From Siphonodentalium dalli (lineage: Eukaryota > Mollusca > Scaphopoda > Gadilida > Siphonodentaliidae), in the NCBI GenBank assembly GCA_032622095.1, contig CP136065.1, positions 116,601,195 to 116,665,194 on the forward strand: a stretch of 64,000 bases of DNA. The letters run 5' to 3'. The notes below the pieces were generated by a model, which had not been told where the DNA came from, did not search any database, and saw only the letters and a list, made by a program, of their open reading frames with translations. The translations under genes and the position numbers were made by a program. Positions 57,301 through 62,560 of the stretch are shown piece by piece. Positions within the stretch are counted from its first letter, which is position 1. Every line of letters starts with the position of its first letter.

Positions 57301-60076
57301 TATTACAATACACAATAGGTATGAGCGTACATCATAAGAACGCTCTTTATTATTCTCCAGAAATAGACAAAACAACATAACTGTATCGTGTAACACGTAG
57401 GTCGTTGAGCCGAAGGTCATACCTCATTACGACTGCCCTAATTACACATTAAACCATACTGTATTTACACACACTATCGGGGACTCGAAGACTAACGGAT
57501 ATTCTGAGTTCAATGCTCAAGCGATTCAAATTTAATATTATTATATACAATAGGCATGAGTGTATATCATAAGAACGCTCTTTATTATTCTCCAGAAATA
57601 GACAACACAACCATAACTGATCTTTATTATGATCCACCATTTGCACTTTTTGTCAATTATTCGAATATAACAGGTATGATCTCATACTCGTAGTTTGGGA
57701 AGTGTAGAAGTAGTCATTTTATAGTGTCAGCCACCCAAAACGTTGAGAAAGCTCACAATTCAGACAATTTAGGGCAAATTTTATATATTTTCGGTAAAAT
57801 TACGACAAATTGAATGTTATTTCAGGCGGAAATTACAGTATTTTTCACATTTCTTCTGAATTATACACACGGGACATCCTGGGACTCATCTTTTGTCCGA
57901 AACTGTAGAGTTGTACATGACACATTAGTTACATAATCAGTGTCCACCTTTCGCACAATGATCTACTACTGATAACAATTACGAATAGGGTACTACGTCA
58001 CTAGAATTTGTGTTATTTCTATCAGTTGTCGTTTTTCAATATCCGTAGATACGATTACGATTTGGAGAAGCCAAGCATGGTAACAATGGGTGCATTGCAT
58101 ACACTCTTCGAGCCTACCACTGACTATGACCTGATAAGAAAATAATCAGGACAAACAAAACTATACCACCTGACCGTGAGTAACAAAAAGTTTGAACGCA
58201 CCATAATTATTCTCATAAACGGACGCGTAATCGTCAATTGTGCGAAACAATTTATTGGACTGTCCGAAATCTCGATTACCATTAGCTATCGTAATTATTG
58301 CCAGTGGTAGCTCATCATGCGAAATGTGTCATATTAACTTAGTTACTATATACATATACCCAAGAAAATTAAGATAGACTTACACAATTATGTCCGGGGC
58401 TTCCCATGACTGTCGCCAGCTAACTCTCGTTGTCAGTTTAATGAATTTCTGAGCTGACATAAGCAACGAAATATTGTCACATTGGTTGAACACGATAAGC
58501 ACATTAAAGCTTGCATTAATTAAAATGCTAATAGTTCTCTAGCTGAGTATATTTTTCATAAAGTGAACTACTATTTAATTTTCCCCACAAACACAAAATT
58601 GGGTTATCCCTCAGATTACCATCTAACATAGTGGGAGCCTACTATTATAATTAGACTAATCAGTCTCTACAAGAGAGCCACCAAAAATTAATGGCGGTTT
58701 CATTGTGGTCATGCGATCTTGCCCGCGAGAAAAAAAAATCAACAAACTACATGCGGTTCGGTTTCATGCCGATTTTGCTAATTTTTTATCTCGGTCAATA
58801 TCCATGAACACTTTGAATCAGCCGTTTTTACGTATATATATACTCAAAGAAATCGAATTAGGATTCTTGATTTCCTTCGCATTATTTATTCAAATTTAGT
58901 GGTGTCGTAGAGTGGCCAATATCTCAATTTATCTAATCGTAAAACAATTTGTATATTTGTCTTTTTGCTTTAATAGTTTTTATTCAGCACATATTGAAGC
59001 AGTTTGAAGGGGATGGGTCCCTATCTCAGAATCGGGAAAAAATGGGAGTAGAGGGTACACAGAGGCCGGAAAAAATTCGCCTGGTGTTCGTAACTTATTT
59101 CATACCCCCGATATAGATAAAAAGAAATTCTTTATTGAATATATCATGTAGTTTTGGATGTATGTAAAACGTGCATCGAAGCCTTAATTCCGTTGCCAAT
59201 TTGACGCAATGAAGACGACGATGCACGATGATGCATAACGACGACGACGACGATGATGATGATAATGACGATGATGATGACGATGATGATGATAGCTAGG
59301 GAGGTCGTTGTATAGTTTGTTCATACATGAATTTTCTTCATCCTATTTCCATATTTTATATATAATTTCGTTTTCTCAATATCCATTCATGGCATGCCAT
59401 TTAATTGGATTAGATAATAAAACAATCAATAACAACATGCACACCAATAAATCTTACAATCGTTTATTATCTTGACTTAAAAGCTTCATGACCACTCCGG
59501 GGCATAATAACATATATACACAATTGTAATGAGATTGGCATATTTCCCTGAAATAAACCTACCGCCAACGCATCCTCTCTTTCCTCTAACTTTACTGTAA
59601 CCAGGGCAGCATTCGTAGTCGATATACCTGGGAAAAACACAAATATTGAACTCGCCTTCATCAGCCTAGTGCACCAGGTTATACATACATGTAACAATTG
59701 TATATATATCTTTATTTTCCTCCATATAATGAAGAGCATATATATAAACATTATAAATAAATTGAGAACACAAATACATCCTGCATGCAGGAATTTGGCT
59801 ATACAATATACAGGGTTATATAATTTGACTGAAAAAGAGACAAATACGAACATATTTGAGAAGCACACCGTTAACTCGCTGCTAAGTTTGAATAATGAAC
59901 ATTTATTGGTCCCCTGTAGTAACTGCATTGTCAGTTATCCAATCAAAATACATTTGAGTATGTGTACTTACGCGGTGCGACCACAGACTTTCCGGACTGG
60001 ACGATCAAGGCAGTACATTTCTCCATAATAACGGCTCGCAGAATTGTATACTCTCAACACTGGACATGTGTTGGGC
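13555..60076 (-). CDS. TGFBI-like: EMI + four FAS1 domain matricellular protein (TGFBI/periostin-like), 12 visible exons, 5' exon missing
   Basis: The protein is expected to be secreted into extracellular matrix and to act in cell-matrix adhesion, as TGFBI and periostin do; this is inferred from the domains. Exons on the minus strand are 59972-60076, 59563-59627, 52254-52419, 46798-46951, 41255-41332, 40065-40281, 36145-36357, 33006-33143, 31496-31668, 20999-21135, 16286-16439 and 13555-13779. Every border is GT/AG and every junction phase fits: 1,825 nt, of which the first completes an upstream codon, then 607 codons and TAA. The EMI domain covers residues 1-57 with six Cys (4, 22, 31, 41, 42, 54). 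FAS1 domains cover about 59-193, 194-330, 331-470 and 471-605, each with an H1 box (FSVFAPDDTAF, FTVFAPTNEAF, FTVFAPTDDAF, YTIIAPTNKAF). The chain ends right after FAS1-4, without an RGD tail. The signal-peptide exon was not found. Hand splicing without transcripts is the main uncertainty. Confidence 0.9.
14752..14920. repeat. Inverted repeat, 51-bp arms
   Basis: Arm 14752-14802 (ACCAATCATAAATGTCACAT...) is complementary to 14870-14920 with few mismatches, around a 67-bp loop. The right arm and following sequence have a diverged relative at 23930-24050. Confidence 0.85.
15480..15960 (+). repeat. ~165-bp tandem array, about three units
   Basis: The units carry CACCAAACTTCATATGGATC, TCGATGTGACCTCTAGATGG and CCATCTTGGATTTTAATC. 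Related units lie in reverse orientation at 6.8-7.85 kb. Confidence 0.7.
16286..16439 (-). CDS. TGFBI-like: TGFBI-like gene, visible exon 11: FAS1 domain 4, H1 half
   Basis: After a ttacatgcag acceptor, one base completes Ser with exon 10. The peptide then reads VFREMIDHAGLVNLLI and the H1 box YTIIAPTNKAFNRL. The donor is gtatgt and the exon ends in phase 0. Confidence 0.9.
18480..20300. repeat. Degenerate ~145-bp tandem array, copy B, with ACAG microsatellite
   Basis: About ten units recur near 19071, 19196, 19344, 19490, 19637, 19770, 19915 and 20050. Each has ATCATGGNGATGATT-like and TTTGGTGGAAATCGGCG-like blocks. The array ends with TATAGAACACAGACAGACAG near 20250. The 167-codon open frame at 18509-19012 is part of it and not a gene. 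Confidence 0.75.
20400..20879. mobile_element. TTAA-flanked MITE, copy 2
   Basis: It has the same inverted termini as 8930-9408, flanked by TTAA at 20396-20399 and 20880-20883. Only a few differences over 480 bp point to recent movement. It sits about 120 bp into intron 10, close to the donor of exon 10. Confidence 0.9.
20999..21135 (-). CDS. TGFBI-like: TGFBI-like gene, visible exon 10: end of FAS1 domain 3, start of domain 4
   Basis: The exon encodes GVSIDNAKILGKSRG and the H2 block ANGIIHKIDKVMIP, then the first helix of the next domain (TLMEVIENDAEL). The acceptor (ctttccgaaag) is weak and the donor is gtagct. It ends in phase 2. A TTAA MITE sits about 120 bp downstream in the intron. 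Confidence 0.88.
21275..21680 (+). repeat. Long inverted repeat, left arm
   Basis: GTTTTAAGGGTCAGATGCAC and TTTAGGTACCGAGAAC reappear in reverse complement at 26225-25985, with weaker matches out to GAGAGGAGCC. The arms are diverged. The two may be the ends of one ~4.9-kb element or two opposed copies of a repeat. Confidence 0.5.
22981..23052. repeat. Hairpin, ~21-bp arms
   Basis: TAGATCATGCCATGAATC and GATTCATGGCATGATCTA are perfectly complementary around a 27-bp loop. Confidence 0.85.
25900..26232 (-). repeat. Long inverted repeat, right arm
   Basis: Read on the minus strand it matches 21275-21680 in blocks (GCACGTTTGCCCAAAA, TTTAGGTACCGAGAAC). No transposase frame was seen between the arms. 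Confidence 0.5.
26572..26865 (-). pseudogene. LINE ORF2 C-terminal Cys/His region, frameshifted
   Basis: This segment follows the reverse transcriptase in another frame. It reads RCRNHRLPIETGSWLN and CNLCRTNSLGDEYHHLMEC, a CCHC-like motif also seen at 38.9 kb (CQFC...GDEYHFILVC). It belongs to the LINE above and is not a separate gene. Confidence 0.8.
26923..28659 (-). CDS. LINE reverse transcriptase ORF (578 codons open)
   Basis: The reverse transcriptase copies element RNA at a nicked target site. The frame shows the RT blocks in order: NGKSNGIDHI, PEQWLVGVVIPIYKKKGDP, NYRPITILSC, NQAGFRKGFSTVDHI, FIDFKQAFDTVWR, the catalytic YADD at about residues 306-309 (DNA 27725-27745) and a thumb-like VNSLNYLGIQL. 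It continues through ILLYACEIWGYHEK and VYGETGVIPLEI. The usual polymerase motif GVLQGENVSSFPFAMYVND is slightly off consensus. The first Met is probably not the true start, since homologous residues (SPREFWKIL) precede it. It then runs out of frame before the Cys/His domain, so the element is likely inactive. Confidence 0.88.
   Translation of the reverse strand: MNTRSKGTLQITANDMSDFLQENQNSNKDNMENIHSNAIHDDNDILDMPITEDEIMKAVNQLTNGKSNGIDHIRNEHIKTTIRIMVPVYTKWFNIIFESGIIPEQWLVGVVIPIYKKKGDPSKPENYRPITILSCLGKLFTKILNTRLNQYAESVDMINVNQAGFRKGFSTVDHIAALHFLSSIYKQHKKRLFCTFIDFKQAFDTVWRTGLWQKLLLEGINGKCFKFLQNMYANVKSLVRVDECESNTYHTLSGVLQGENVSSFPFAMYVNDLESFLITCGTSCLNFLESELFKEIGKLLRILILLYADDTVIMTETMKEMRLALSNFSEYCSFWKLNVNVSKTKFMVLGAGKKPRSNLQLNGKAIEKVNSLNYLGIQLKSTNNYSPGIKELIAKAKRAMYALICKSKEMNIPVNLQIDLFEKTVKPILLYACEIWGYHEKRELEKVQLTYLKYIFNLKSNTPDVMVYGETGVIPLEIEIDTRMVYYWAKLINSNKPKITQTLYYYLLSKYSKEWSHPWLSHIEAILNITGLSYYWIIQGTEEFEPAHVKESVKRTLTEKFIYDWKLKVNSLGKCSTY
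29330..30620. repeat. GATATC-palindrome tract
   Basis: Over about 1.25 kb the octamer TGATATCA and its variants recur every 15-40 bp, usually framed by A/T words such as AAAATCGAAT and TTCATTTTG. The spacing is irregular, so it is not a simple satellite. The block is split near 30040-30150 by a long inverted repeat. No coding frame survives. Confidence 0.85.
30044..30146. repeat. Inverted repeat (44-bp arms) inside the GATATC tract
   Basis: GGTTGACACGAGGAATTGTC at 30044 pairs with GACAATTCCTCATGTCAACC at 30127-30146, and the arms continue to a GGTGAATATT/AATATTCACC core. The 15-bp loop is rich in GGCC. Confidence 0.85.
30725..30870. repeat. Near-perfect 65-bp-arm hairpin (foldback element)
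   Basis: AAGGATTAACTATCATGTGG opens the left arm and CCACATGACAGTTAATCCTT closes the right arm. Between them ATGGAGATGTAACCGTGAGG and its complement match exactly. The loop is about 16 bp. Confidence 0.9.
31496..31668 (-). CDS. TGFBI-like: TGFBI-like gene, visible exon 9: middle of FAS1 domain 3
   Basis: After a ttacttgcag acceptor the exon reads ALEPKFRASLRSE (the first Ala is shared with exon 8) and then LRRRVLNHHTLEGAKI, the NH/YH region of FAS1. It ends at gtgagt in phase 0. The fit of both phases with the neighbours supports it. Confidence 0.88.
31756..32200 (-). mobile_element. LINE 3'-end fragment
   Basis: The minus-strand frame at 31961-32194 includes LDEIRKQYIPEYFWKNPTRE and LIKRLCIFLRCAFKK. 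This aligns with the C-terminus of the 38.9-kb LINE (FRTLRCKYLPGKYYDFPTND, FAIFIKLGLQKYL). A 3' UTR and an (AATC) simple tail follow. All upstream parts are missing. Confidence 0.7.
32303..32817 (-). mobile_element. Non-autonomous Helitron-like element with ~122-bp core repeats
   Basis: On the minus strand the element ends with a strong hairpin (GCCCGGACAACGTCGGGC), 11 nt, then CTAG and T, the canonical Helitron 3' end. It holds three core repeats of about 122 bp (landmarks near 32405, 32528, 32650), each with TGCGCATGCGC, and an ACAG-type microsatellite near the 5' end. The 5' limit is approximate. There is no protein gene. Confidence 0.7.
33006..33143 (-). CDS. TGFBI-like: TGFBI-like gene, visible exon 8: start of FAS1 domain 3
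   Basis: The acceptor ttttgtag and donor gtgggt bound 138 nt. The peptide includes LGEFFNMFDLAG and the H1 box FTVFAPTDDAFK. It has two leading bases and one trailing base, in phase with exons 7 and 9. Confidence 0.92.
33144..36144 (-). other. Intron 7 of the TGFBI-like gene
   Basis: The intron is mostly unassigned. A ~50-bp tandem repeat (GATTACATAGATAAT, GTCCACGTG) gives about 2.5 copies at 35520-35645. Open frames under 110 codons show no recognised domain. Confidence 0.6.
36145..36357 (-). CDS. TGFBI-like: TGFBI-like gene, visible exon 7: end of FAS1 domain 2
   Basis: Two leading bases complete Ala with the previous exon, then LVKNHIVKRTLCSEGL and the H2 block TNGVVHTVDDLLIPDS follow. 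The acceptor is aaattccag and the donor gtaggt. It ends in phase 1. This is the best conserved FAS1 half in the gene. Confidence 0.93.
37465..38080 (+). pseudogene. LINE reverse transcriptase fragment
   Basis: An open stretch carries RT palm motifs including FIDLRKAFDTVWR and CMLYADDTVLF. It is interrupted by a stop at 38078 after DSFYYL, where the homologous LINE continues (NSLNYLGIQL). It belongs to the LINE at 37445-39300 and is not functional alone. Confidence 0.8.
38186..39067 (+). pseudogene. LINE ORF2 C-terminal half, frameshifted
   Basis: Two open blocks (38186-38425 and 38483-39067) carry ILLYGSEVWGFEN, VYGETGRYPLNI and the CCHC-like CQFC...H...C region, ending FAIFIKLGLQKYL. A stop and frame change near 38425-38480 break it. 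Confidence 0.8.
39069..39180 (+). repeat. GAT/GAC microsatellite
   Basis: It is an imperfect trinucleotide run directly after the LINE stop codon. It creates an Asp-rich open frame that is not a gene. Confidence 0.85.
39610..39985 (+). mobile_element. Non-autonomous element with ~180-bp core repeats and GGAC microsatellite
   Basis: Two units share AGTTATGTCC-like starts, TTTGAACCAGTGACC, CACACCAAATATGAAC and TTCTGGAGAAGA. Then come (GGAC)n at 39918-39938 and the end CTTCTCAGGTGAGCTAG. The layout resembles pearl/Helitron-like elements. Its class is not settled. Confidence 0.55.
40065..40281 (-). CDS. TGFBI-like: TGFBI-like gene, visible exon 6: start of FAS1 domain 2
   Basis: The 217-nt exon starts VIEPLSNNGDLAQII after a catacag acceptor and ends at gtaagt in phase 1. 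It contains the H1 box FTVFAPTNEAFEKLPEHV, a near-consensus FAS1 sequence. Confidence 0.93.
40282..41254 (-). other. Intron 5 of the TGFBI-like gene
   Basis: A 17-C run lies at 40848-40864. Nothing else is recognised. Confidence 0.7.
41255..41332 (-). CDS. TGFBI-like: TGFBI-like gene, visible exon 5: end of FAS1 domain 1
   Basis: This 26-codon exon is phase 0 at both ends (acceptor caacacag, donor gtaagt). It reads LYTINCARVMRPD and then ASNGLLSTIDR, which aligns with the FAS1 H2 block (VN-A-V, NGVIH-ID). The usual His after NG-- is replaced by Ser, so domain 1 looks divergent. Confidence 0.85.
44123..44859 (-). mobile_element. Non-autonomous Helitron-like unit B (737 bp)
   Basis: On the minus strand it starts TCTATTATATATTTTGG, then carries a GTCTGT microsatellite and about five ~130-bp core repeats. 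It ends with the hairpin CCCGGACGAAGTCGGG, 11 nt and CTAG followed by T. Most cores contain AAGGTCAAGGTCA plus an inverted TGACCTTGAA. Its 5' TC touches the CTAG of unit A with no spacer. Open frames here (Asp/Phe-rich repeats) are artefacts. Confidence 0.8.
44860..45478 (-). mobile_element. Non-autonomous Helitron-like unit A (619 bp)
   Basis: It has the same termini and core repeats as unit B, with about four cores. The 5' end is A|TCTATTATAT at 45478. The 3' CTAG (44860-44863) is joined directly to the 5' TC of unit B. Confidence 0.8.
46798..46951 (-). CDS. TGFBI-like: TGFBI-like gene, visible exon 4: middle of FAS1 domain 1
   Basis: The acceptor ttttgtcag and donor gtatgt delimit 154 nt. 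The peptide holds LLKYHMLPGIF, the conserved YH region of FAS1 domains, and ends KVRINKYPYG in phase 0. One leading A completes Lys with the previous exon. The open frame is short and was found by looking for the missing FAS1 block. Confidence 0.85.
49320..49880 (+). repeat. ~230-bp tandem repeat, 2.4 copies
   Basis: TTCTGATTTAC recurs at 49373, 49601 and 49832, followed by GGGTTTTACCCATGTATG and a run of TTTTACCAG words. Each unit has an internal inverted word (CATGGGTTTTACCCATG). Confidence 0.8.
51165..51400 (+). repeat. TCA/TCG trinucleotide microsatellite
   Basis: This is about 235 bp of imperfect (TCA)n with TCG and TTA variants. The poly-Ser, poly-Ile and poly-Asp open frames across it are artefacts. 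Confidence 0.9.
52254..52419 (-). CDS. TGFBI-like: TGFBI-like gene, visible exon 3: start of FAS1 domain 1
   Basis: The exon begins after attttccag and ends at gtgagt. It encodes VPLDNIFDTATKQ near its start and the H1 box FSVFAPDDTAF near its end. It carries two leading bases and two trailing bases, matching both neighbours. The first 23 nt and the acceptor are duplicated at 53865-53887. Confidence 0.9.
52397..52791. repeat. ~390-bp duplication, original copy, with interstitial telomeric repeats
   Basis: It includes the first 23 nt and acceptor of exon 3 and a run of CCCTAA words (52540-52622). It ends GATTTTATCAA. It matches 53865-54250. Confidence 0.85.
53030..53609 (+). repeat. ~185-bp core-repeat array ending in a palindrome
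   Basis: Three units share TTCGAACTTGACCTGTAT, GATAAACTCAC and TTATCATCCGGAAACCA. The array runs into CACGGACGG and then a perfect hairpin (ACTTGTGGGG, TTTA, CCCCACAAGT) at 53586-53609. Confidence 0.75.
53865..54250. repeat. ~390-bp duplication, second copy, with partial exon and telomeric repeats
   Basis: The copy carries the same exon-3 acceptor and 23 nt of exon (53865-53887) as the original. CCCTAA-type words (54003-54090) are more decayed here. It lies 1.47 kb upstream of exon 3 in gene orientation. Confidence 0.85.
54255..54370 (+). repeat. Dispersed repeat shared with 1275-1380
   Basis: Shared words include CAGAAATGGTAACGC, AAAATATATTGGTT and TTCCGTTAAAACAACTA. A short piece also occurs at 9557. 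Confidence 0.7.
55750..56240 (-). mobile_element. LINE reverse transcriptase C-terminal fragment
   Basis: Minus-strand frames, with shifts, read LKYYVLP then TAIVYGVW, LQQRFVKMISHM and MVQILRDYHCAMLPESLVQL, ending near HHHNMHASEL. This fits the region after the RT thumb of Jockey/RTE-like LINEs. It appears to be a different family from the LINEs at 27 and 38 kb. Confidence 0.55.
57080..57625 (+). repeat. ~235-bp tandem repeat, 2.3 copies
   Basis: AAGAACGCTCTTTATTATTC recurs near 57101, 57336 and 57571. Shared blocks include GTATCGTGTAACAC and CGAAGACTAACGGATATTCT. Confidence 0.85.
58990..59110 (+). repeat. Dispersed repeat shared with 16070-16180
   Basis: GAAGCAGTTTGAAGGGGATG and GGGTCCCTATCTCAGAATCG match the other copy closely at the start and diverge later. 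Confidence 0.65.
59219..59294 (+). repeat. GAC/GAT microsatellite
   Basis: An imperfect trinucleotide run in intron 2, close to exon 2. Confidence 0.9.
59563..59627 (-). CDS. TGFBI-like: TGFBI-like gene, visible exon 2: second half of EMI domain
   Basis: This 65-nt exon reads YIDYECCPGYSKV and then RGKRGC. The ECCPGY motif is the hallmark end of EMI domains in TGFBI and periostin. The acceptor is ttttcccag and the donor gtaggt. It starts with one base (phase 2 before) and ends with one base (phase 1), which joins to AG of the next exon to make Glu. Confidence 0.9.
59628..59971 (-). other. Intron 1 of the TGFBI-like gene
   Basis: This 344-bp intron splits the EMI domain and is the shortest in the gene. 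No repeat is seen. Confidence 0.85.
59972..60076 (-). CDS. TGFBI-like: TGFBI-like gene, visible exon 1: first half of EMI domain
   Basis: The acceptor ctcttccag precedes the exon and the donor gtaagt follows it. The first base completes a codon from an unseen upstream exon, and if that codon is Gly the start reads G-PNTC, the usual opening of EMI domains in this family. Cys residues occur at 4, 22 and 31 of the visible protein. It ends in phase 2 (GC), completed to Ala by the next exon. The signal-peptide exon should lie above 60,076. Confidence 0.88.
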
Positions 60077-60099
60077 CTGGAAGAGAGTCAAAACATTGC

Positions 60100-60930
60100 A
60101 TGTATAAGTCGACGAACCTGGTATATGCAGACGCGATACCATGTAAGGAACACCTATATCACGAAAATCCAGCCGTGTTTGTAGATAAAGACAATAATTT
60201 GCTACCAAAAACTTTAGTGGCTAACCTGAATGGTCGAGCGGGATAACGAAACAACTTCCTGAACGTGTTATCACAATGCTTGACACCTGATATTGCTAAA
60301 GGAAAAGAGTTCGCAATCGTATATATCGTGGTACAATTTCAACTTGCACTCGGGCGGTCTTCATCCAGGAAAGATATTACCAATATATTGGATCCAGATC
60401 TTACGTCCCATCACATCCATAATATATATTATCGTTAACCCGCTCATCATCTCATCAAACAGCTGACTACATATATACATCTGCCAAGGGACTGGATGGA
60501 TAGCATATTGTTACCAGCTTTGTATATCCACGATAAGCATCCACCGATTTTCCGACCAGAATCCGCATTCCACGCAAAACGTATCCTATAACACAATGAC
60601 GTTACTGGTTACAATAAACCAAATCATTTACATGTGCCTCAGTTTTAAGAAATCCCTCGGACCTGTATTCGCGGGAAGGCATTGATCCTGCACATCTAAA
60701 CGGCATTTAGACACACGGACTTGTGCCAACGTATCTCTTCACGCTGCAGTTTCGACAAACGTCACACTACCCCTGCAAAGGAGAACAAAATTACATAAAA
60801 AAACCAAACCCCTCCGATACATTATTCGCCAATTTGACATTCGTAACCTTTAACCATGTTGCTTTATTTGATGTTTCGTCGGGAAAGACGTTTGTACATT
60901 GGCTGCGGACACACGTATCACAGTAGCGAT
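60100..60930 (+). pseudogene. Possible decayed coding stretch, unassigned
   Basis: The plus frame carries YADAIPCKEHLYHENPAVFV, a stop at 60246, about 60 open codons (DIAKGKEFAIVYIVVQFQLA), a stop near 60437, then PRDWMDSILLPALYIHDKHP. Another frame gives 68 codons at 60723-60926. Few stops over a long span suggest an old protein gene, perhaps of a mobile element. I do not recognise the family. Confidence 0.25.
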
Positions 60931-61048
60931 GGCATAGTAGGTTTGACAATTATATATGGTGGAGTTTGGTGACAATTGGTTGTCATAATTAATATGCCAT
61001 AGCTAGCTATGTCGCCCGCTGCATATTCGCACAATGAGTCCTCCAAAG
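60893..61048 (-). repeat. Inverted duplication, left arm
   Basis: Its reverse complement matches 61411-61550. Shared words include GCGGACACACGTA, CAGTAGCGATGGCAT, GTTTGGTGACAATTGG and CGCACAATGAGTC. Confidence 0.8.
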
Positions 61049-61198
61049 TTCGTTATAATCATCATTTTTTATTTTTTGGTCCTTGTATAGTTCGCTTTGT
61101 TTATTCCAGATACTTTCTCGCAGCTGCATTTCCTCCAACAGTTCCAACACAGCTTCATTGGCCCACGTGATACTATTAGCGGAATTATGCGGAGAAAT
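61007..61198 (-). pseudogene. Myb/SANT-like (MADF-type) domain fragment
   Basis: After a possible acceptor (TATATAG) the minus frame runs 63 codons to TAG. It holds WANEAVLELLEEMQLRESIW, then YKDQKIKNDDYNELWRTHC. The spaced Trp residues and acidic/Leu helix fit a Myb/SANT-like DNA-binding domain as found in Harbinger-type accessory proteins and MADF proteins. There is no Met start, and the TAG corresponds to Trp in the inverted copy, so it is probably a broken exon or element remnant. Confidence 0.4.
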
Positions 61199-61410
61199 CT
61201 ATATAAGTGGATAAACATGAATTGAGATCATATCAACAAAACGTACTGCATGCATGATATGTGAGTGAATGAGGGATTGCCACGATCAAACACAATTCTG
61301 GACGATCGATCGTGCAATTATATATATCGTAGAGTTTACAATGTAGTAAAACTTAATGAGTAGAGATCAACCTTGCATGGTGAAACGCAATGGGTTAATT
61401 GGTCGAGTCG

Positions 61411-61683
61411 ACTCATTGTGCGGAAACTCAGCGCGCAACATGGCAAGCTTTGGCACATAAATATGACGACCAATTGTCACCAAACTGCACCGTAATAAAT
61501 TGTCACACCTACAATGCCATCGCTACTGTGGTACGTGTGTCTGCGGCCATTCTTTCGTGCACTTTTCATACATATATTGTTGATCATTCAGCTGCCAGGA
61601 GTTTTTTTAAAATGTGGATCATAGCTGGGGTGACAGGAAAATTACTTTATACGAATTTCCATTTGGTATATCATATAACCTAG
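61411..61683 (+). pseudogene. Inverted duplication, right arm, with open frame
   Basis: The plus frame reads THCAETQRATWQALAHKYDD and QLSPNCTVINCHTYNAIATV. It matches what the left arm encodes on the minus strand (THCANMQRAT, then stop). Homology ends near 61550. The ATG upstream at 61399 is probably not a real start. Confidence 0.4.
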
Positions 61684-62264
61684 CTACTCTGCTACTTATC
61701 ATGGTTGAATACTTCGAACAGAAACCAAGACCAAGAACGAACGCAGAAAACAGCTACATGTACACATATAGATTTGGAATGCACTTAGAATGACACGAAA
61801 TCATCGATAGAGAAATATATTCCATAACAAATTAACCATCTCCAAAACAAACAGCCATGGTTAATATAGAAATAGAAAGTATATAAACGGGAGAGTTTAC
61901 ATCATGGCAAAGAGAACTGGGCAGAATGCAGAGTATCAGAGAGTATCCGAAATACTACGGCAATACCCTGATACGGACAGATGGAATGGACCTTCCACAA
62001 CTGTCAATAAAATAATTATTGGCAGCTATTTTCTACCAATCAACGACTAATCTGATCGGTTGCTTCATTGAAAATTGAAAATTCGTTAACCCTAATTTTG
62101 ATATCCGCTCATACTTTCAATATTAGATTTCCCATTTTCCAACAACCTTTTTGTTCTCAAATAATAATGTTCTGAAATTTCGATTTGTGTATAATGATGT
62201 TGGAAATTCATCCATGATTATAAGATGATTATTTCGTTTTTCGTTCTGTGTAACGACTGCATGT

Positions 62265-62560
62265 TAGACGACCGTTATGAATAATGACTGTTAGACTCAT
62301 CCGCGGTGTGGGTAATGACTGTTATATTCACTCGCGGTGTGGGTTCTGACTGTTGGACTCACCGATGTTTGGTTAATGACTCCGTTTGACTCATTGTTAG
62401 ACTCATCTGTGGTGTGAGCAATGACTGTTAGACTCATCCGCGGTGTAGGAAATGGCGGTCATACTCACCAGTGGTGTGGGTAATGAATGTTAAACTCACT
62501 CGATGTGTCGTTAATGACTCCGTTAAACTCATCATCAATGTTGGTAATGACTGTTAGGTG
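62265..62560 (+). repeat. ~35-bp minisatellite
   Basis: The unit resembles ATGACTGTTAGACTCATC plus CGCGGTGTGGGTA, with eight or so diverged copies. CCGGCGAA-type words follow at 62570-62650. Confidence 0.75.

Larger units (their letters stand above)
52420..59562 (-). other. Intron 2 of the TGFBI-like gene (7.1 kb)
   Basis: It contains the duplicated telomeric segment, a ~185-bp array (53030-53580), a LINE fragment (55750-56240), a ~235-bp array (57080-57625), GTTGGAAAT-type sequence near 54990-55400 and a GAC/GAT microsatellite (59219-59294). Nothing is recognised from 57.7 to 58.98 kb. Confidence 0.7.

Noticed and set aside
57080-57660. CRISPR-like array of regular repeats
   Set aside because: Units are ~235 bp and tandem with no spacers, in a eukaryotic window.
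59467-59928. 153-codon minus-strand open frame
   Set aside because: It crosses EMI exon 2 in the wrong frame; the exon's homologous frame is a different one.
61024-61090. Plus-strand hydrophobic peptide (MSPPKFVIIII...) as a signal-peptide exon
   Set aside because: It is on the opposite strand to the host gene, has a stop after 18 codons and overlaps the Myb/SANT-like frame.
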